NCBI RefSeq assembly: GCF_038002165.1
Contig: NZ_JBBOBR010000001.1
Span: 682,001 to 746,000, forward strand
Direction: 5' to 3'
From: Cytobacillus sp. FSL H8-0458
GTDB taxonomy: Bacteria > Bacillota > Bacilli > Bacillales > Cytobacillaceae
DNA: 64,000 nt
The position numbers were made by a program, and so were the translations under genes. The stretch's first letter is position 1; every line of letters begins with the position of its first letter. This document shows, one piece after another, positions 7,893-15,074 of the stretch. The notes beneath the pieces are model-generated. The model made no database searches. It saw only the letters and a program-made list of their open reading frames with translations, and had not been told where the DNA came from.

Positions 7893-8204
7893 ATTATCAC
7901 CTAAAAATAACTATTCCATTAAAACTGACAAACTCCTTCCTGAAATATTTTTCAGATGGACAGACAATAAAACTTCATTTGCCCATATAGATATTTTAAC
8001 TAGCAAATATATCAGCAAATACATTTACAAATATAGCAATAAATATATCTGCTAAATGTTTATATCCAAATATATTTCTACCTTGTCCATCCATTAATAA
8101 TCATCAATTTTAGAAAACATTTAGAGAGATATGTGACCGGGAAGGAAGGAGAGGGGGGTACGGGGGAGAGGAAGGAAACCAATTTAATTAAGGGAGAGAG
8201 ATAA
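7893..8204. promoter_or_regulatory. Divergent control region with dyads, AT-rich repeats and a G-rich tract
   Basis: There is no gene in these 312 bp. A perfect dyad CTGAAA-TATT-TTTCAG lies at 7940-7955, about 50 bp from the Xre start. From 7985 to 8077 come repeated 'CAAATATA/AAATATAT' units in both orientations. Inverted copies of ATGGACA-type sequence flank them (7956 area and 8085 area). A G/A-only-like tract at 8139-8177 stands out in AT-rich DNA. These are plausible operators and possibly an origin; no experiment backs this. Confidence 0.45.
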
Positions 8205-8315
8205 ATGATAAAATTTGTCCTTATCGGTAGTTACATTGCTCACAAAATTTATTGGAAACATGCTAATAAAAAAGTGTTAATTTCATGGAATAGCTTTTTT
8301 AAGGATGTGGTTTAG
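8205..8315 (+). CDS. 36-residue peptide heading the rightward prophage operon
   Basis: AGGGAGAGAG at 8191-8200 precedes ATG 8205, and the stop TAG abuts the ATG of the next gene at 8316. The peptide begins 'MIKFVLIGSYIAHKIYWKH' and is hydrophobic at the start, basic afterwards. The strong ribosome binding site and tight packing support translation; it may mainly serve to couple translation of the following gene. No family is recognised. Confidence 0.5.
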   Translation: MIKFVLIGSYIAHKIYWKHANKKVLISWNSFFKDVV

Positions 8316-8693
8316 ATGAGAGGAACAGCTTATCCGATTATTGTAGAGAAACTAAAAACCAAGTATGAAAGCTTTAAATGGAATCAGCATGAACCAGATA
8401 TGGATGTTTTCACTGATCTTAATAAAGTAAAAATGTATTGTGGGAATTTAGGGGACTCAGTTGAGGAAACGGCTTGTTGGTTAGACACGTTTAATTGGAG
8501 CATTATGAAACAAACAAAGCTTTCTGAAGACATATACCAGTTTATATCCAATCGGTCAGGTATTGTAAGAAGGTCAATTGATAAAGAAGTTGAGAATTTT
8601 CATATCAATTGGGAAACACTTGATCCAATAAAAGATACTGTCCTCGAGCAATTTAAGAAAGGTGTAATTAATTTTATTGATCTAATGATTTAG
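8316..8693 (+). CDS. Hypothetical prophage protein
   Basis: The product has 125 residues, soluble and mostly helical, with no signal peptide or membrane segment. Visible stretches include 'MDVFTDLNKVKMYCGNLG' and 'DTVLEQFKKGVINFIDLMI'. It matches no family I know. It starts directly after the stop of the 36-residue peptide and ends 12 nt before a membrane protein, within an operon that leads to the FtsK-like ATPase. A part in DNA transfer, partition or replication of the phage is suggested by context only. Confidence 0.6.
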   Translation: MRGTAYPIIVEKLKTKYESFKWNQHEPDMDVFTDLNKVKMYCGNLGDSVEETACWLDTFNWSIMKQTKLSEDIYQFISNRSGIVRRSIDKEVENFHINWETLDPIKDTVLEQFKKGVINFIDLMI

Positions 8694-8705
8694 GGAGGGT
8701 TAATA

Positions 8706-9050
8706 ATGATACTTGCAGTAAAGAAAAAAGAGGTATTTACACTGAAAGAATTCTTAGCTCCCCAGCCAAAAGATCCAGTTCAGAGTAAAACACCTCATAT
8801 TCCATTGTATAGTTACATGGGACTTGATACAACCTCAAGAAGTTTTTTTAGTGGATATGATTTCAATACACCTTACTATATAGTTTTTGGCATTGCAGGA
8901 GTCCTTTTAGTATCCACTTTAATTGAAAATGTTTTTGTTGCTCATGGTAATCCTCGAAAGGCTGAACAGGTTAAAGCGTTTACTCAATTTGCCATGCCTG
9001 TTATGTTTTACATCTTCCTGGCTGTAGGGATATTTAAAGTATTTCTATAA
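8706..9050 (+). CDS. Two-helix membrane protein upstream of FtsK-like ATPase
   Basis: The product has 114 residues: a ~55-residue polar N-terminus, then two transmembrane helices (about residues 59-77 and 93-112) separated by a short basic loop 'HGNPRKAEQVKAF'. Its ribosome binding site is GGGAGGG. The next gene, an ATPase lacking its own membrane part, starts 11 nt downstream. It may therefore act as a membrane anchor or partner of that ATPase, as split FtsK/TcpA systems need one. That is inference; no family is recognised. Confidence 0.6.
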   Translation: MILAVKKKEVFTLKEFLAPQPKDPVQSKTPHIPLYSYMGLDTTSRSFFSGYDFNTPYYIVFGIAGVLLVSTLIENVFVAHGNPRKAEQVKAFTQFAMPVMFYIFLAVGIFKVFL

Positions 9051-9061
9051 GAGGTGGTCAA

Positions 9062-10258
9062 ATGTTCTCTTTGAAGGATTATCTGTATAAACAAAAAATA
9101 AAATCAAAGTTACTGGACTGTTTTAGGTCTGCAGAAATTTATTTCACAGCAAAGGCTGGCAATAGAACAGTATATATTTATCCAAGAATCCATTCAGTGA
9201 AATACAAGTCGAATGAAAAATTCACAGAGGTTGTATTTACATTACTCAATGGGATGAATCCTCATGATTTAATGATAAAGAAAAGGTATGTACTAGAGCA
9301 GTATTTTGGGAAATCCATAGATCTGCAAGGAGATTTAAAAAAGTTTGTCCTCAATATTTACGATAAACCATTGAAGCCTAATGTAACTTACTCTTATAAA
9401 GAGGTTTTCCCATTTCTAGAGGGAATGGATATGCCAATTGTGATCGGTAAGAAAAAGAATGGCAGATACTTGGTTCTTGAAAGTCTTGAACTACCCCATG
9501 TCATTATTCAAGGTACAACTGGATCGGGTAAAAGCTCAGCCATAAGAGTTATTCTTACTACTTTGATTAAGTATAAACGACCAGAGGAGTTAGATATTTA
9601 TTGTATAGATGGTAAACGTGCTGAATTTGGGCTATTTAAGAAGGTGGAACACGTTCAAAAGGTTGTTTACTCAAACAAAGACGCTAGGAAAGTATTAAAA
9701 GATGTAACAAAAATGATGTATCAAAGGGAAGAATTGCTTGATACGTTTGATGTTCCTCATGTTAATGATTTACCAAAAGAGCATAAACAAAAGTATATTC
9801 TTGTTGCTGTTGATGAGTTTATTGAATATCTGGATGATAGGGAATTAATGAGCGATATTATTAAGATTAGTTCAAAGGGCAGAGCAGTGGGAATATTTCT
9901 GTTAGCTTCAGCACAACGGATGGATGCAGATGTTATGGATACTAAAGCAAGAGGAAATTTCAATATTAGAATGAGCTTCAGAGCAGTCGATAAAACAAAT
10001 GCTATGCTGCTTGGTACTCAGGGAGCAGAGAAAATAAAACGTGAAGAAAAAGGTAGATTAATTTTAAATTCTGGTGAAATTGAAGAATTGCAAAGCCCAC
10101 ATTTAACCTATGATAAAGCAAGGAAACTTCTGAATCCTTATATGGTCTCTAAAAGCAATATAAAAGATGTAACAGAGGTTCAAGATGAACCATCTTCGTC
10201 TGACTCTTGTGAAGTCCTAAATGAACCTCACAAAAATGACTTAGACTTATTTCTGTAG
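9062..10258 (+). CDS. FtsK/SpoIIIE-like DNA-pumping ATPase
   Basis: The product has 398 residues. A Walker A 'GTTGSGKSS' (about residue 150) is followed by a 'DIYCIDGKRAEFGLF' segment, Walker B 'ILVAVDEFIEYL' (about residue 240) and 'ARGNFNIRMSFRAVDKTNAML', the usual FtsK motor order. The N-terminal 130 residues are not membrane-spanning. Such proteins move double-stranded DNA and occur in mobile elements as coupling or segregation ATPases. It sits between a two-helix membrane protein and a replication-relaxation protein, a pairing seen in Bacillus phages and plasmids. It is much shorter than chromosomal FtsK/SpoIIIE (about 780 residues). Confidence 0.88.
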   Translation: MFSLKDYLYKQKIKSKLLDCFRSAEIYFTAKAGNRTVYIYPRIHSVKYKSNEKFTEVVFTLLNGMNPHDLMIKKRYVLEQYFGKSIDLQGDLKKFVLNIYDKPLKPNVTYSYKEVFPFLEGMDMPIVIGKKKNGRYLVLESLELPHVIIQGTTGSGKSSAIRVILTTLIKYKRPEELDIYCIDGKRAEFGLFKKVEHVQKVVYSNKDARKVLKDVTKMMYQREELLDTFDVPHVNDLPKEHKQKYILVAVDEFIEYLDDRELMSDIIKISSKGRAVGIFLLASAQRMDADVMDTKARGNFNIRMSFRAVDKTNAMLLGTQGAEKIKREEKGRLILNSGEIEELQSPHLTYDKARKLLNPYMVSKSNIKDVTEVQDEPSSSDSCEVLNEPHKNDLDLFL

Positions 10259-10270
10259 GAGGATAACAAC

Positions 10271-10978
10271 ATGAGAAAACGTGATATGGATATCCTTTAT
10301 TCATTAGAAAAATTCAAATGTCTTGAACGGGATCAAATAGCTGCCTTGCATTTTTCAAATAACAAGAATCCTATTGTTTCAGTTAACAGGGTTCTGAAAA
10401 GGCTCCGAATGGATGGATATGTTTTGGTGAATACAAACAGATCATTTAAGCCTTATATATATTTCTACAATCCCTCCCCAATTAAATTAGACTCTCAAAA
10501 AATTGATCACTATTTAATGATTGCTCAAGGTTATATAGATATGAGTAAGTATTCCAAAATTGAAGATTACAAAATTGAACCTAATATAGAACAGGCTGAT
10601 TTTATCCCTGATGTTGCTTGTAAATGGTTAGGAAATGAGTGGTTCTTAGAGTTTCAGAATAGTACTTATACAGTTAAGCAGTTATATGCCAAGTTGGATA
10701 GGTATAAAGAATATCATGATAAAGGGTATTGGAATAATCAAAGAGTGCTTATTATAGGTAAAACAAATCTAAAATTAGATGCTGAAGATTACCCCTTTAA
10801 AGTTAAGCAGATTAGGGGCATTGAAGACCTGAGTGAGACTATTCAGCAATTCAAGGAAATGAAGTATCGCGAGTTTAAGGGTAAGGTTAAGGAAGAAGCT
10901 GATGCGACTGTATCAAAGCCTAGTACAGTCTCAGAGGGTTATAAAAGTAAGGATGGAGTGATCAAGTTTGTATTTTAA
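10271..10978 (+). CDS. Replication-relaxation family protein
   Basis: The product has 235 residues. The N-terminal winged helix ('ILYSLEKFKCLERDQIAALHF', split over two helices, then 'VNRVLKRLRMDGYV') and the C-terminal nuclease-like half ('QADFIPDVACKW', 'WFLEFQNSTYTVKQLYAKL') match the replication-relaxation family of plasmids and phages of Firmicutes. These are thought to bind or nick origin DNA for replication or transfer. The ribosome binding site AGGAGG lies directly after the ATPase stop, 12 nt upstream. D and E/K residues in the second half could form a PD-(D/E)XK-like site; this is not confirmed. Confidence 0.75.
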   Translation: MRKRDMDILYSLEKFKCLERDQIAALHFSNNKNPIVSVNRVLKRLRMDGYVLVNTNRSFKPYIYFYNPSPIKLDSQKIDHYLMIAQGYIDMSKYSKIEDYKIEPNIEQADFIPDVACKWLGNEWFLEFQNSTYTVKQLYAKLDRYKEYHDKGYWNNQRVLIIGKTNLKLDAEDYPFKVKQIRGIEDLSETIQQFKEMKYREFKGKVKEEADATVSKPSTVSEGYKSKDGVIKFVF

Positions 10979-11002
10979 TTAGTAATAAAAATATCCTAAG
11001 TA

Positions 11003-11056
11003 TTTTTGTCCTAATTTCTGGTTAAGTGAGTATATCTATACTATGTAGGACAAAAA
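11003..11056. repeat. 11-bp inverted repeat flanking a promoter-like segment
   Basis: TTTTTGTCCTA (11003-11013) and its exact complement TAGGACAAAAA (11046-11056) are separated by 32 bp. The spacer carries a TATACT -10-like element just before the second arm. The arms stand directly upstream of the membrane gene at 11,074, so this is probably an operator or a structured leader. Confidence 0.55.
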
Positions 11057-11073
11057 CATCTAGGGGGAGTATC

Positions 11074-11454
11074 ATGGGGATTAAAAGTATACTACAAACA
11101 ATTGGAACAGTAATTACAATAGTATTAATAATTGTTACAACTGAGGTTACTCGATACGCTCACAACCTTGAACAGTTTAACTCTTCGTTGGATTTAACTC
11201 AATTTATTTTAACAATTGCAACCATTGGAATTGCTATGGTAACAGGATTTAGTTATTTTAATTCCAGATATGAACACGAAGGATTTACTTACTTTTTATA
11301 TGCCTGTCTGGGGGTAGCTCATTTTATACTTGCTCCTATTGCTTTTGTCATTGCTAATATGAAAATTGAATTTGGTCAATATTGGTGGGCTGTATTAATC
11401 GGTATTGTTGTACTATTAATTGGGGGAAATCGGTATAAAGATGCCCATAATTAA
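11074..11454 (+). CDS. Four-helix prophage membrane protein
   Basis: The product has 126 residues from ATG 11,074, chosen because GGGGGAG precedes it; the longer frame from 11,026 would include the inverted repeat. Four hydrophobic helices (about residues 6-24, 42-60, 76-96 and 105-121) fill almost the whole protein, and there are no motifs I can name. It is a single-gene unit with its own promoter region and a strong terminator, close to the attachment end. That arrangement fits a cargo gene expressed in the lysogen, perhaps for exclusion of other phages; this is a guess. Confidence 0.65.
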   Translation: MGIKSILQTIGTVITIVLIIVTTEVTRYAHNLEQFNSSLDLTQFILTIATIGIAMVTGFSYFNSRYEHEGFTYFLYACLGVAHFILAPIAFVIANMKIEFGQYWWAVLIGIVVLLIGGNRYKDAHN

Positions 11455-11464
11455 CCCATTCAGA

Positions 11465-11492
11465 AGAGTGACTTAACTGTCACTCTTTTTTT
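11465..11492 (+). terminator. Strong intrinsic terminator
   Basis: A perfect 8-bp stem (AGAGTGAC 11,465-11,472 with GTCACTCT 11,479-11,486) with a 6-nt loop is followed by seven Ts. Confidence 0.9.
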
Positions 11493-11606
11493 ATATTAAA
11501 TTATTTTATATTAACTGATAATTTTGACAGTTATATTATTTGTCCGTATAATAACCAAAGTGTTTTGAAGGACATGAAATAGTATTAGCAGCAGAGAGGT
11601 GTAACA

Positions 11607-11798
11607 TTGAAGTCAACAGAAATTAATAGGGATCAATTACCCGAAGTACTAACACCAAAAGACATACAAAATATATTACAAATAGGGAAAAAGCAAACAT
11701 ACGAGATGATGGAAAATCCTCCATTTCATGTAGTAAGGGTAGGAAGGTTGTACAAAATCTCCAAGAAGACATTTTTTAAATGGTTTGACGGTGAGTGA
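11607..11798 (+). CDS. Excisionase-like HTH protein
   Basis: The product has 63 residues with a TTG start behind GAGAGGTG. The segment 'VLTPKDIQNILQIGKKQTYEMM' (helix-turn-helix, shown in part) followed by 'FHVVRVGRLYKISKKTFFKWF' is the winged MerR-like HTH_17 fold typical of phage excisionases (Xis). Its place, the last prophage gene before the chromosomal junction, fits a factor that steers the integrase at the attachment site. It might also act as a transcription regulator. No integrase is seen next to it; that gene should lie at the other prophage end, outside the window. Confidence 0.75.
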   Translation: MKSTEINRDQLPEVLTPKDIQNILQIGKKQTYEMMENPPFHVVRVGRLYKISKKTFFKWFDGE

Positions 11799-11966
11799 GA
11801 TAGTTCTGAACTGTTCGGAAGGCTTTTCGGGAAAGTTTTCCTTGAAAGTAAGAGTAATAAAGAATTATAATTTACAATAAGATAATAAAATGTTGATGAC
11901 TAAAAAATATGTGGGTATTTTTTAATCGGACAAACACTTAATACAGCAACGATCTATAGCATGATC

Positions 11967-12419
11967 ATCTTCCAAACCTATTCTCAAAACGTCGGGCTTC
12001 TTCAGCTGTCAGGCGTAAAAACAAAGAATGTTATATATACAGCAGGTGCTTTCCTTGTACTGCTTGGGCTGGTTCCGAAAATCGGCGCATTGACCACGAT
12101 CATTCCAACTCCGGTATTAGGAGGCGCAATGGTTGCCATGTTCGGTATGGTAGTCGCCTATGGAATAAAAATGCTCAGCAAAGTGGAATTCTCTTCTCAG
12201 GAAAATTTATTGATCATCGCCTGCTCTGTCGGGATGGGACTGGGTGTAACAGCTGTTCCTGAACTATTTGCGCAAATGCCTTCGAGTGTGCGGATCCTGA
12301 CTGATAACGGGATAGTGGCAGGCAGTGTGACCGCCATCCTTTTAAATATCGTTTTCAATGTTGTTAAAGGAAAAAAAGCAGTCCAGCGTGCTTCTCTTGC
12401 GGAGCAGAAGGCTTTATAA
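11967..12419 (+). pseudogene. pbuX: 3' fragment of NCS2 xanthine/purine permease, split by prophage
   Basis: The fragment reads from about residue 'FQTYSQNVGLLQLSGVKT', the conserved NCS2 signature region, to the C-terminus: about 150 of the usual ~435 residues. Four or so transmembrane helices remain. Codon use and GC resemble the chromosome, unlike the prophage sequence before it. In B. subtilis pbuX lies directly before bpsA-bpsB, as here, which supports the name. The first two-thirds and the expected xpt gene are missing, presumably left of the prophage. An ATG at 11,961 could start a short peptide, but transport function is lost unless the prophage excises. Confidence 0.8.
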
Positions 12420-12523
12420 TTCTTCTTTGTGGCAATCACAATAATACTGGAAGCCAATATAATAATCTATCGGTATTTTACATTTCGAAGCGATGTTTCT
12501 CGCAAGAAAGAGAGTGTAATGTG

Positions 12524-12670
12524 ATGGAGAAATATTATTGTGATAACTGCCGGCTTTTATATAATGAAGAAGAGGTTTGTGCTGCTTGCGGTATCCTGGT
12601 GACGAAAAAAATATATATAGAAGTTCAGAAGCATCATAAAAATCATAATGGATTGGATGCATCAGAATAA
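12524..12670 (+). CDS. 48-residue zinc-ribbon protein
   Basis: The frame starts at ATG 12,524 and encodes 'CDNC' and 'CAAC' knuckles 12 residues apart near the N-terminus, then a basic His-rich tail 'VQKHHKNHNG'. Two CxxC pairs at this distance are typical of a tiny zinc ribbon. The ribosome binding site is weak (GAGAG). It lies between the broken permease and bpsA. No function is known; regulatory or chaperone-like roles are common for such ribbons. Confidence 0.55.
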   Translation: MEKYYCDNCRLLYNEEEVCAACGILVTKKIYIEVQKHHKNHNGLDASE

Positions 12671-12800
12671 CTGCGTCAAGGGCCTGCATTTCATGGATTG
12701 GCGCGGCACCCAAAACGTTAATTGGAAAAGATTTAGTAATGCTATTCATTTAGTGATTCATTTATAATAAAGATGCACAACAACTCCTTCAAAACATATT

Positions 12801-12832
12801 GCTTCCTCCTAATAGGGGGAGCTTTTTTTTTT
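12801..12832 (+). terminator. Terminator before bpsA
   Basis: GCTTCCTCC pairs with GGGGGAGC (with G-T pairs) around a short loop, followed by a run of ten Ts. Confidence 0.65.
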
Positions 12833-12909
12833 GCTCTTTATCCAATTTTGAAACATAAATTGCTTTTATTTGGAAAAATTAACAGAAAGCAATAGAAGGA
12901 GAGTCGCCT

Positions 12910-13992
12910 ATGCCAGCAATTGTATCAGTAGCGGAGGCAATACCTGAACATGTTCTGACACAGGATCAGGTAATGGATTTTGCCAGAGATTTATTTTCCG
13001 ATTCCTTTAAGGATATTGAACGGCTATTAAAAGCTTTCCACAACGGCCAGATTGAGAAGCGGCACTTTGCAAAGGGACTGGAATGGTTCAAAACAGATAA
13101 ATCATTTGAAGAACGAAACAATGCATATATTGAGCAGTCTATTGAACTGGGAACAAAGGCCATAAAGCGCTGCCTGGAAAATGATCTTTTCCTGACCAGA
13201 AACCTTCCGTGCGATGAGATCGACGCCATCTTTACTATCTCAAGTTCAGGGATTGCCACTCCGAGTATTGAAGCAAGAATCATGAATAAGCTTCCATTTT
13301 CTGAGCATACGAAACGAATTCCGATATGGGGGCTGGGATGTGCAGGAGGTGCTTCAGGGCTTTCAAGAGCCTATGAATATTGTCTGGCATTCCCAGAAGC
13401 GAAGGTACTTGTTTTAAGTATAGAATTATGCAGTTTGACCTTTCAGCGCAATGACCGGTCAAAAAGCAATCTTATCGGGACCTCTCTCTTTGCTGACGGT
13501 GCAGCATGTGCTCTTATAACAGGTGATAAGGTACAAAGGGATTTTCAAAAGCTGTCATCCATTCCCGGAATTCGGGGAACCCAATCGACAACCAAGCGAA
13601 ATTCTCTGGATGTAATGGGCTGGGAAGTTAAGAATGAGGGTTTATATGTGGTTTTCTCAAAGGACATCCCATCCATAATAGAGGGATGGCTAAAGCCCAA
13701 TGTAACGGAATTTCTAGGGGGAAAAGGCATAGAAATGGATGAGATAAACCACTTTGTTGCCCATCCCGGCGGAAAAAAAGTCATTGATGCTTATCAGAAA
13801 TCGCTGCAATTTGACCCTGGTATGACAGAAATTTCACTTGAAGTATTAAGGGAGTTCGGTAATATGTCATCTGCAACTATTCTTTACGTACTCAAAAGGT
13901 TTATGGAGATCGGCAGACAGGGAGATATCGGGCTGGCAACTGCACTCGGACCGGGATTCAGCTCGGAATTACTGCTGCTTGAATGGGAGTGA
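12910..13992 (+). CDS. bpsA: Type III polyketide synthase (alkylpyrone synthase)
   Basis: The product has 360 residues, the normal length for chalcone/stilbene-synthase-like enzymes. The catalytic triad is visible: Cys144 in 'WGLGCAGGASG', His285 in 'FVAHPGGKK' and Asn318 in 'EFGNMSSATI'. BpsA of B. subtilis condenses long-chain acyl-CoA with malonyl-CoA to alkylpyrones. The next gene, the methyltransferase bpsB, overlaps its end by 14 nt, so they form an operon. Start ATG 12,910 has AGAAGGAGAG upstream. Synteny (permease, bpsA, bpsB, dynA) is as in B. subtilis. Confidence 0.95.
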   Translation: MPAIVSVAEAIPEHVLTQDQVMDFARDLFSDSFKDIERLLKAFHNGQIEKRHFAKGLEWFKTDKSFEERNNAYIEQSIELGTKAIKRCLENDLFLTRNLPCDEIDAIFTISSSGIATPSIEARIMNKLPFSEHTKRIPIWGLGCAGGASGLSRAYEYCLAFPEAKVLVLSIELCSLTFQRNDRSKSNLIGTSLFADGAACALITGDKVQRDFQKLSSIPGIRGTQSTTKRNSLDVMGWEVKNEGLYVVFSKDIPSIIEGWLKPNVTEFLGGKGIEMDEINHFVAHPGGKKVIDAYQKSLQFDPGMTEISLEVLREFGNMSSATILYVLKRFMEIGRQGDIGLATALGPGFSSELLLLEWE

Positions 13993-14560
13993 ATACATGC
14001 TGTTCTTAATTTTTATTACCTTCATCATTTTGCAAAGGGCTGCAGAGCTTGCAGTAGCCCGGAGTAATGAAAAGTGGATGAAAGAGCGGGGGGCACTGGA
14101 ATTTGGCCAGAGCCACTATACGTGGATTGTTGCTGTACACGCTTCCTTTTTTGTCTGTTATCTGCTGGAAGTAATCCTCTTTGAAAAAAATCTGTCGCCT
14201 TTTTGGCCCATACTGCTGATTCTGTTCTTCCTTACCCAGGCGGGGAGGATATGGGCGCTGTTTTCTCTGGGGAAATACTGGAATACGAAAATTATAGTCC
14301 TGCCGGGAGCTGAGGTAGTCAGAAGAGGGCCATACCGGTTTATAAAGCATCCCAACTATGCCATTGTAGCTGCTGAATTTCTCGTGATTCCTTTAATGTT
14401 TCAGGCTTATATAACGGCTGCTGTTTTCACTCTGCTAAACATAATGGTGCTATCGGTCAGAATACCAGAAGAGGAAAAAGCACTGAAGGAATTGACAGAA
14501 TACGAAGAAGCCTTTTTACGGTTACGGCCTGACCTTAATGAAGATATTAAAAAAGTTTGA
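13979..14560 (+). CDS. bpsB: Isoprenylcysteine carboxyl methyltransferase-family protein BpsB
   Basis: The product has 193 residues with four to five membrane helices and the ICMT-family C-terminal signature 'GPYRFIKHPNYAIV' followed by 'RIPEEEKAL', which binds S-adenosylmethionine and the lipid substrate. In B. subtilis BpsB (YpbQ) methylates alkylpyrones made by BpsA. GTG/ATG choice: the annotated frame begins at 13,979, overlapping bpsA by 14 nt; an ATG at 13,997 ('atgctgttc') is also possible. Coupled translation with bpsA is likely. Tandem Fur boxes lie just after its stop. Confidence 0.93.
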   Translation: MNGSEYMLFLIFITFIILQRAAELAVARSNEKWMKERGALEFGQSHYTWIVAVHASFFVCYLLEVILFEKNLSPFWPILLILFFLTQAGRIWALFSLGKYWNTKIIVLPGAEVVRRGPYRFIKHPNYAIVAAEFLVIPLMFQAYITAAVFTLLNIMVLSVRIPEEEKALKELTEYEEAFLRLRPDLNEDIKKV

Positions 14561-14578
14561 CAATTTTAAATTCCCTAT

Positions 14579-14633
14579 TGAAAATGATTATCGTTCGTGA
14601 TAAACTTCTAATTGAATTTGAAAATTATTCTCA
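14579..14633 (+). promoter_or_regulatory. Two tandem Fur boxes
   Basis: Both match the 7-1-7 Fur consensus TGATAAT-N-ATTATCA with one mismatch per half: TGAAAAT-G-ATTATCG at 14,579-14,593 and TGAAAAT-T-ATTCTCA at 14,619-14,633. The first overlaps a TTGAAA -35-like element. Iron-dependent repression of the small gene downstream is predicted. Confidence 0.7.
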
Positions 14634-14664
14634 ATATCATTCCAACAGGAAGGTGCTGCTACAT

Positions 14665-14757
14665 ATGACAATTCTATTCGTTGCCGGCACAATTGCTGCC
14701 TACTCACTTGTTATGAAACATGTTCTAAATAACGTAGCTAAACCACATACAAGATAA
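14665..14757 (+). CDS. Fur-regulated 30-residue membrane peptide
   Basis: ATG 14,665 follows AGGAAGGTG, and the frame ends at TAA 14,755-14,757. The peptide begins 'MTILFVAGTIAAYSLVMKH', one short transmembrane helix, and ends in a basic tail. A longer in-frame reading from 14,557 would run through both Fur boxes and is rejected. The gene stands alone between Fur boxes and a strong terminator. Fur-controlled small basic proteins such as FbpA-C exist in B. subtilis, but I cannot equate this with any of them. Confidence 0.6.
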   Translation: MTILFVAGTIAAYSLVMKHVLNNVAKPHTR

Positions 14758-14770
14758 TAACTACTTATGA

Positions 14771-14797
14771 AACCAGGCTATCAATGCCTGGTTTTTG
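14771..14797 (+). terminator. Terminator of the Fur-regulated peptide gene
   Basis: A perfect 8-bp stem (AACCAGGC 14,771-14,778 with GCCTGGTT 14,786-14,793) is followed by Ts. Confidence 0.88.
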
Positions 14798-14851
14798 TTT
14801 TACTTTCGCTATTAATTATGTTTTTAGTAGTAAAATACATTAATGCACTGA

Positions 14852-14897
14852 GTTGATTGGAGCGGAAGGCGAGTGCCTGCAGAGGAAATCAACGGGC
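14852..14897. repeat. Dispersed intergenic repeat, copy 1
   Basis: The element begins GTTGATTGGAGCGGAA and ends GGAAATCAACGGGC; the ends form a 7-bp inverted repeat (GTTGATT/AATCAAC). A second copy lies at 44,515-44,561. Longer versions with the same ends are widespread between genes of Bacillaceae. The rest of the 14,798-15,074 gap shows no gene. Confidence 0.75.
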
Positions 14898-15074
14898 TGA
14901 ATTGAGAGCCAGAAAACAATCTTTTAAGGAGTAATTTGAAAAAAGAACATAGAATAACAGCAGAAACTGATTTGCTGATAAAAATTAGAAAAATCAAAGA
15001 TTAATCCATCCTGTATAGGAAAATAAACAAAAATCATTTAAAATAGGAAGTAAATTAAAGTTACAAGGGGATTA

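Larger units (their letters stand above)
1..11950. mobile_element. Right end of an integrated prophage
   Basis: This AT-rich stretch carries a virion-type giant protein, holins, an endolysin, a small Xre regulator, an FtsK-like ATPase, a replication-relaxation-type protein and an excisionase-like protein. From about 11,960 the base composition rises and conserved Bacillus chromosomal synteny begins inside a truncated purine permease. The left end and the integrase are outside the window. The right boundary is an estimate: it lies between the excisionase-like gene (ends 11,798) and the conserved part of the permease fragment (from about 11,967). No duplicated attachment core can be identified from one end only. 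Confidence 0.85.

Noticed and set aside
7985..8077. AT-rich repeats considered as a CRISPR array
   Set aside because: Units are short, irregular, in both orientations and without spacers of constant length; no cas genes are nearby.
11539..11934. TTTGTCCG/CGGACAAA pair around the Xis-like gene as attachment arms
   Set aside because: Eight base pairs 380 bp apart can occur by chance, and no second prophage end is available for comparison.
12414..12749. 111-residue minus-strand ORF after the permease fragment
   Set aside because: It has no ribosome binding site and no recognisable domain, and the opposite strand holds a plausible zinc-ribbon gene.
14557..14664. 36-residue extension of the Fur-linked peptide
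   Set aside because: The extended frame would translate through both Fur boxes and the ribosome site of ATG 14,665.
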